This document shows positions 59,701 to 64,000 of a DNA stretch of 64,000 nucleotides, in pieces (position 1 is the stretch's first letter; every line of letters begins with the position of its first letter). Source of the DNA: Orbicella faveolata (taxonomy: Eukaryota; Cnidaria; Anthozoa; Scleractinia; Merulinidae); the NCBI RefSeq assembly GCF_002042975.1, contig NW_018149561.1, forward strand, positions 135,912-199,911. Reading direction: 5' to 3'. The translations under genes were made by a program, and so were the position numbers. The notes below the pieces were generated by a model. The model saw nothing but the letters and a program-made list of their open reading frames with translations, had not been told where the DNA came from and searched no databases.

Positions 59701-61818
59701 ACGACAACCGGTTGTATAAACTTTACGAACTCGCATTACATTTTGATTGGATAATGTCGTTTGTAGGCTCGATTACCAGCTGCTGTCCGGGAAAGGAGCC
59801 CGCGCTCCTCCCCGAACTCTCTTCTCGGAAGGGCACGTAAACCTGTTGGGAGAGAGCGGTGAAAATCGAGCCTAGTTTGTTTGGAAACTCTTGGAGAGCT
59901 ACAATGCGTCACTTATTGATGAGGATCGATAGATATTGCGCGCTTTTGTGCTATATACTTAATTTAGAAAACAAACCAAAGATAATACGCGCTCTGACTG
60001 GTCTAAAATCGTGTTTCCATTTAACAATTAGATTACGAGGTCGAGATTCTATCGCGTGGTAGTTGACGAGGGCGCAGCCCGAGTCAACTATCACGCATAG
60101 AAATCGAGAGCGAATAATCTTATTGGTTTAGTATAAATCAACTGGTCATTCAAAACTCTATCTAAATCCTCATTCGCAGATACTTCGAAAACGCAAAGAA
60201 GCGTCCGTTATTTTGGTAATAACTGCACACTGCCGGGCTACTCACTATCTATCACAGAATAGATAGTGAGTAGCGTAGCCAATCAGAGAACAGCATTCGT
60301 GATAGAACGCTAGTAGATTTATACTAAAACTCGATAGAAACACCGAGCACGATTTCTAATCCTTAATTATAGATTACAAAACTTACTCTTATAATAACAG
60401 TAGGTGATATTGTGATTATTAATTCCTCCTCCGTACGGATAACTTCCATTCTCTTTGTCTTTGTTAAAGCGATCTTCATTGTCGAAACGTATATACTCCT
60501 CAGTTGAGATCGCTCCTTGCACGCGCTGGCACTCACGCGAGCGATATGCCTTGAGGTAAAAAGGACTTATTAGGGGGAGGGACATAGGCTTAAATTTGTC
60601 TCCGTCCGTTCTACAACAATAGTAGATCAGGGTATCCTCGTCATATATGCCATCAGGAAGTGTTCCTCCTTTGTCGTTCATGTTCTTATCTGTTTCATCG
60701 TCCCAGTGTATGTAACCTTCTTTGAGTCCTTTGGGGCAATTACCTTTCTTGAAGATACAATATTGACCTGAAATAAATAACCAAACACGTCAAGTTAAAA
60801 ATTGCAATACTTAGCTTGTTGTCTTTACTTCTTGTGAGAAGCAGATAGTTCTTGTTTCATTGTCACTGTAGCCCACTGCGCTATTTTCAGTAGACGTTGC
60901 TTGGAAACAGGATATGACTGTCAACTTTCGGAATTCTCGCTCTATTTTGTTCTTGCTCAAAAGCTATCAGAAAAGTTGAGTCTGTGATACGATGCAATAC
61001 ATTGATCCTGGCGTACTAATGACTTTGGAAGTCTTATCATACTTAAACAATTTTTTCAGCATCTGTGTCTTATGTTTAAGAACTATCCGAGAAATGACAT
61101 AACATGAAGTCAATTTGAAGACATCGTTCTCCATGGAACGTTTAAAATGTTCCCGGCCTAAAGAATAGAGCGTCCTCTTTCCCTCAGCTTTGCAACCTTC
61201 TACCCAATTTTCTTATCTTCCCCTGGGAAATGACATACTGACTTAACCTATACAAAGAACTACAAATTATGGACTCGAGTGTATCGGATAGCAAGCTGCA
61301 AAAATGTGGAACTCGCTACCAGGCAGCATGAGAACAACGACATCACTAAAAGATTTCAAGATAGTCATGAAGAAAATGAACTTTTAGTATTTTAGCGTTC
61401 TAATTATGTATTGTAATACTTTAATTGATTTATGAATTTTTCTTTCTCGAAGATATTAGCTCAATGGAGCTACTTTGGTACTTCGAGTTATAATAAAGTG
61501 TATGTTTGTAGTATGTATTTACTTGCTATATTTACGGTGACAATGGTTTACCTTAGTTACCATAGTTACATAGTTACTAACCTTTTGGCCACTCGACAGA
61601 CTTGGTGTCGTTGATCTTAATGCAGAAAGTCCTGTTGACATCTAAGCCTACAATCGTATCTAAATGAAAACTTGAAGATTTGATATTTCTTGGATCTGTA
61701 TCCTCGGTGTCCTCAAACCTCCACCCTGTGGCCCATTTAAAATTTGTTGACAAAGGACAACCAACGTTTGCTTTAGGTAAACCGTATGTTCCCTCTGGCC
61801 ATGTTAGCGTGGTCACAG
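53721..61818 (-). CDS. ApeC-CUB-ApeC-CUB single-pass membrane protein (5' partial)
   Basis: Nine exons on the minus strand, all joined in phase 1: 61818-61582, 60767-60387, 59151-58795 (alternative donor 58786), 58009-57776, 57207-56827, 56349-55993, 55425-55357, 54543-54520, 53977-53721. They encode about 765 aa. Residues ~1-206 are ApeC (apextrin C-terminal) domain 1: WPEGTYGLPKANVGCP, GWRFEDTEDTDPRN, GQYCIFKKGNCP, LPDGIYDEDTLIYYCCRTDG, SPFYLKAYRSRECQRVQG, ITYCYY. Residues ~206-325 are a CUB-like domain (SPKFFGEGFPYSQKCKWRF to GFRGTF). Residues ~325-530 are ApeC 2 (WPKGTYGLPRPRLGCP, GQYCIYKKGACP, YCCRTDGDKMKPITLP). Residues ~530-649 are CUB-like 2 (SPNYLTDGYPNSQFCSWRI to GFRGLF). Then come a Thr/Pro linker, one membrane helix (VGVIIPVVIAVVIVGAMVSV), a basic stop-transfer (RRKR) and a ~50-residue tail containing YRDL. 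It is likely a cell-surface receptor or adhesion protein. Ligand unknown. The signal peptide exon was not found. Confidence 0.85.
54753..54939. mobile_element. MITE with perfect 20-bp inverted ends
   Basis: TTTAGTATATACCACACAAG and CTTGTGTGGTATATACTAAA are exact reverse complements across 187 bp, with an inner GGAGGTGA / TCACCTCC stem. It lies in an intron of the ApeC/CUB gene. A second palindrome (CAATTATTCACC / GGTGAATAATTG) directly to its left suggests a related nested fragment. Confidence 0.85.
55525..55690. repeat. CCCTA/CCCTG-type simple repeat
   Basis: Degenerate pentamers (ccctaccctaccttatcctg and variants) for about 165 bp in an ApeC/CUB intron. The open frame here is the repeat read through (Pro/Leu/Tyr only). 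Confidence 0.8.
56606..56685. repeat. ~28-bp tandem, about three copies
   Basis: Units of the form ttttcccgcgcttgacgtcg plus ttacatg, imperfectly repeated, followed by gcgattggttcatta-type sequence with two ATTGG boxes. Intronic. Confidence 0.65.
58201..58290. repeat. 30-bp tandem, three copies
   Basis: Three head-to-tail 30-mers (atgttgacgtgacagatttc plus agactggaca), with only a few substitutions between units. Lies in the intron between CUB 1 and ApeC 2. Confidence 0.92.
59338..59404. repeat. Hairpin family H1, copy 1
   Basis: CGAGATTTCTATCGCGTGAT and a right-hand CGCGATAGAAATCGAG pair around GTTGACTCGGGCTGCGCCCTCGTCAAC-type inner stems. It is preceded by gtgtttctattaaacaatta at 59313. 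Copy 2 follows at 60006, and a decayed relative lies near 54075-54160. Confidence 0.8.
60006..60345. mobile_element. Hairpin family H1, copy 2, larger element
   Basis: Begins with cgtgtttccatttaacaatt and has the same inner hairpin as copy 1 (60041-60105). It ends with the inverted ctcgatagaaacaccg and includes a further perfect stem ACTCACTATCTAT / ATAGATAGTGAGT (60239-60273). About 340 bp in the intron between ApeC 1 and CUB 1. Confidence 0.65.
61245..61440 (+). mobile_element. 3' fragment of a LINE, plus strand
   Basis: A frame at about 61296-61388 reads AKMWNSLPGSMRTTTSLKDF then KIVMKKMNF and stop, the typical end of a LINE reverse-transcriptase protein (W-N-S-L-P, later S-L-x-x-F-K). 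An AT-rich 3' tail follows. Severely 5' truncated; it sits antisense in the first visible intron of the ApeC/CUB gene. Confidence 0.65.
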
Positions 61819-63299
61819 CTAAGTTAATGAAAGGAAACAGACTTTTTAGTAAAATAAATCTTGAATAGGCCTTTTCTCGGTTTCTGATGCCATCTAGCTT
61901 AGGCAGTTTGACGCCCAATAACTTGAGAGTGATTGACCTTCTGAGTATTTTATAAGTTACGAGAAAACAATACCTAGCAGAAGGCTTTTTTTGGTCAAAT
62001 TTGAAGAACATAAATTTGCTGTGAGGCGAGGAATTGCACTTTTGATTTTTCATACAAATGTCTCTAAATTTTCTCGCGAATTGTGACTCGGTTTTACGGA
62101 CAAATGTATGGGAAAATGAAAACCTTAATTGTGGCTTTTCTAGTGAGACTATTTCCCTCAAATGCGATCAGTAAATTCTTTTACCAAGCATCTTTAGTTT
62201 TTAATTCATAAATACTTCAGAACTCGAATTTTCCGTGAGTTTTTAGACATTAGCTTCGCCTTTTCCCCTGTACATTTACTGTAATTTTCGCCGTGGTCCC
62301 CCAAGCAAGATGGCGTCAGAAACCGTGAAAAGGCCTATTCTATCAACTGATTGGTCAAGCAACGTTTCCGTTGATTTTATTGGTCGTGAGGACGTGAACA
62401 GCAAATGTAACGNTCCCCCCCCCCCCCTCTCTCCAAACAAGATGGCGTCAGAAAACGTGAAAAGGCGGCCTATTGGTTTTATTATATCCCTTGCAAGGCG
62501 AGGCCGCTGGGGACTGCGGCCTGCGTGACTGAGCTGCGCGTGCAAGTTTTTGGGTGTAAATGTAGGAAAGTTCGTTTTGTTTAGGAGACATTCTGTAGAA
62601 AACAACGCACTCAAACAAGCTAGCTCTGTCACAACAACAGAAACCTCTCCAAATCTATCTTCAAATAACTCTCTTTCGCAACTTTGACCCCGTTGTCTGA
62701 CGAGAGCTGCAATATTTTAACATTAACTAATGATAAGAAAGTTCAATACGATAAACTCATGAAGAGTCATAGAAGCACTGCTCGATGGGATCACGCGAAA
62801 GTCAGCACTGGTCGCCCGTCTTCGCCATTAGGCAGTGATTCACATTCCTGAGGTTCACGTGTTGTTTGTGAGATGTACAGCTACTTTTCCAAGAGAAAAC
62901 CAGGCACGATTCAGCAAACATGTTACTGACATATTAGATGGCGATTTAAAACATACGAAATCATCTTTAGACTGAACTTTACCTCAAAATGATAGGTTGG
63001 TAGAAAAATGGCGGAAGAGTAATTGTTATTCCTAAAGGAGAACAACATTTTGAACAACAGGGATTCCAGGTTTTACCATTGTAAATCTTCTTAAGGGAAA
63101 AGCACTGGAATCGAAGCTGTAATGGATCGGGAATTACAAACTGACAAATTGATTTTGTTTCTCTAAACGGCAAAAATCAGATACCTTGTACATATTGTAA
63201 GTTTTTTTTAAGCGTGCCTTTTTAAACTGAAAATTTTATTGTAGTTATTTATTTTTATTTATCTTCTAGCTTTTTACTTCTTTTCGTAATATGAATTTT

Positions 63300-63349
63300 T
63301 AACCTTGTAAACAGCGCCTTTGGACCCTTGGGAAAGGGCGCTTTAGAAA

Positions 63350-63401
<52 letters not shown>

Positions 63402-63402
63402 G
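63300..63402 (+). mobile_element. LINE/SINE 3' tail with (ATT)n
   Basis: agcgcctttggacccttggg, then gaaagggcgctttagaaatg, runs straight into (TTA)n. A GCGCTTT-AAATG-(TTATT)n end is characteristic of L2-type LINE tails and the SINEs that use them. The adjacent N gap hides the rest. Confidence 0.5.
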
Positions 63403-63553
63403 NNNNNNNNNNNNNNNNNNNNNNNNNNNNNNNNNNNNNNNNNNNNNNNNNNNNNNNNNNNNNNNNNNNNNNNNNNNNNNNNNNNNNNNNNNNNNNNNNN
63501 NNNNNNNNNNNNNNNNNNNNNNNNNNNNNNNNNNNNNNNNNNNNNNNNNNNNN
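63403..63553. other. Assembly gap (N run)
   Basis: 151 undetermined bases between (ATT)n and a poly-A/(AGT)n stretch. A microsatellite-induced gap; any exon inside is invisible. Confidence 0.99.
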
Positions 63554-63764
63554 AAAAAAAGTAGTAGTAGTAGTAGTAGTATTAGCATTAGTTGTAGTAA
63601 CCATGATATCATGACATATATGATATGACGATGATGATAATAAATTATTATTTTGATATTATTATTACTATTATAATTACCGAAAACTTAAGGAACAACA
63701 GAATTTCTGAATTTTTTACCAGATACATGTAAGATTCAAGTTTGTATGAAAAGTGCTCAATAAA

Positions 63765-63770
63765 GTTTGC

Positions 63771-63823
<53 letters not shown>
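63765..63823. repeat. (ATT)n microsatellite
   Basis: About 19 uninterrupted ATT units following gtgctcaataaagtttgct, probably another retroposon tail. Confidence 0.95.
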
Positions 63824-63824
<1 letters not shown>

Positions 63825-64000
63825 GTAAGAGCCGTCTTTTTCTTTTCTTTGAATACAGGTTCGGACGTTTCGTTTTGCGAAAGACCAATATTCCCTGCAA
63901 ACGTCAGCAAACGCTGATTGCTCTGCTACAACCCCTGTAAACTGCTAATAATTGTTTTTATTTCTCATGTTCATTTTATCTAGGAGAGTTAGACACAAGT

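Larger units (their letters stand above)
61819..64000. other. Upstream part of the ApeC/CUB gene region; no exon found
   Basis: This stretch must be intron and/or promoter of the minus-strand ApeC/CUB gene, because its first visible exon starts in phase 1 without a start codon. I found no signal-peptide-like exon ending in phase 1. It contains a partial duplication (agatggcgtcagaaacgtga-like at about 62308 and 62440), a homopolymer C run, a LINE-like 3' tail, an N gap and ATT microsatellites. Confidence 0.5.

Noticed and set aside
61577-62161. A 194-codon protein starting at 62161
   Set aside because: Only the part from 61818 down is an ApeC exon (acceptor cttag directly before it); the upstream part is intron read-through with no signal-peptide character.
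62276-62632. 118-codon minus-strand frame upstream of the ApeC/CUB gene
   Set aside because: It runs through a local duplication and a homopolymer C run with an ambiguous base; no signal peptide and no usable phase-1 donor.

Overview
The window is animal nuclear DNA. Its genes have many short exons with GT/AG introns and vertebrate-like exon phases, the introns are packed with small foldback DNA transposons (MITEs), tRNA-derived SINEs and LINE tails, and the proteins read like those of an early-branching metazoan. The repeat families and the ApeC/CUB gene fit an anthozoan cnidarian, most likely a stony coral. The phylum is an inference from family knowledge, not from a search. There are two assembly gaps (5638-5706 and 63403-63553).

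Layout: (1) 1-13365, plus strand: the 3' fifteen coding exons of an SLC4A11-type membrane transporter; its N-terminal exons lie left of the window. (2) 17510-20930, minus strand: a complete three-exon RNF11 RING-H2 ubiquitin-ligase adaptor, tail-to-tail with SLC4A11. (3) 21473-44991, plus strand: a complete NUP155 nuclear-pore scaffold gene that I resolve into 34 coding exons (about 1360 aa). It is head-to-head with RNF11 across a 542-bp interval holding a perfect cAMP-response element. (4) 47772-48992, minus strand: an intronless 406-aa gene I do not recognise. (5) 53721-61818, minus strand: nine exons of a type I membrane protein with the order ApeC - CUB - ApeC - CUB - linker - transmembrane helix - short cytoplasmic tail. 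Its 5' end (signal peptide) was not found and probably lies beyond 61818.

The ApeC/CUB receptor-like gene is the most interesting item. Its ectodomain is a duplicated three-exon cassette (ApeC-N, ApeC-C, CUB). The paired exons have nearly identical lengths (237/234, 381/381 and 357/357 bp) and all are phase 1-1, a clear case of modular tandem duplication. ApeC proteins are known from apextrins, which are linked to bacterial recognition and to larval attachment or metamorphosis, so a membrane-anchored double ApeC-CUB protein is a plausible pattern-recognition or adhesion receptor.

The rest of the sequence is repeat. It includes a ~0.9-kb degenerate ATACCCTA-type octamer array in an SLC4A11 intron and a MITE nested inside another MITE. 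It also includes a MITE inserted into a SINE with a visible TA duplication, five same-strand copies of one SINE family, several foldback families present twice, and a minisatellite that by chance encodes a ten-residue repeat. I saw no functional tRNA or rRNA gene, no CRISPR array and no endogenous virus-like element.
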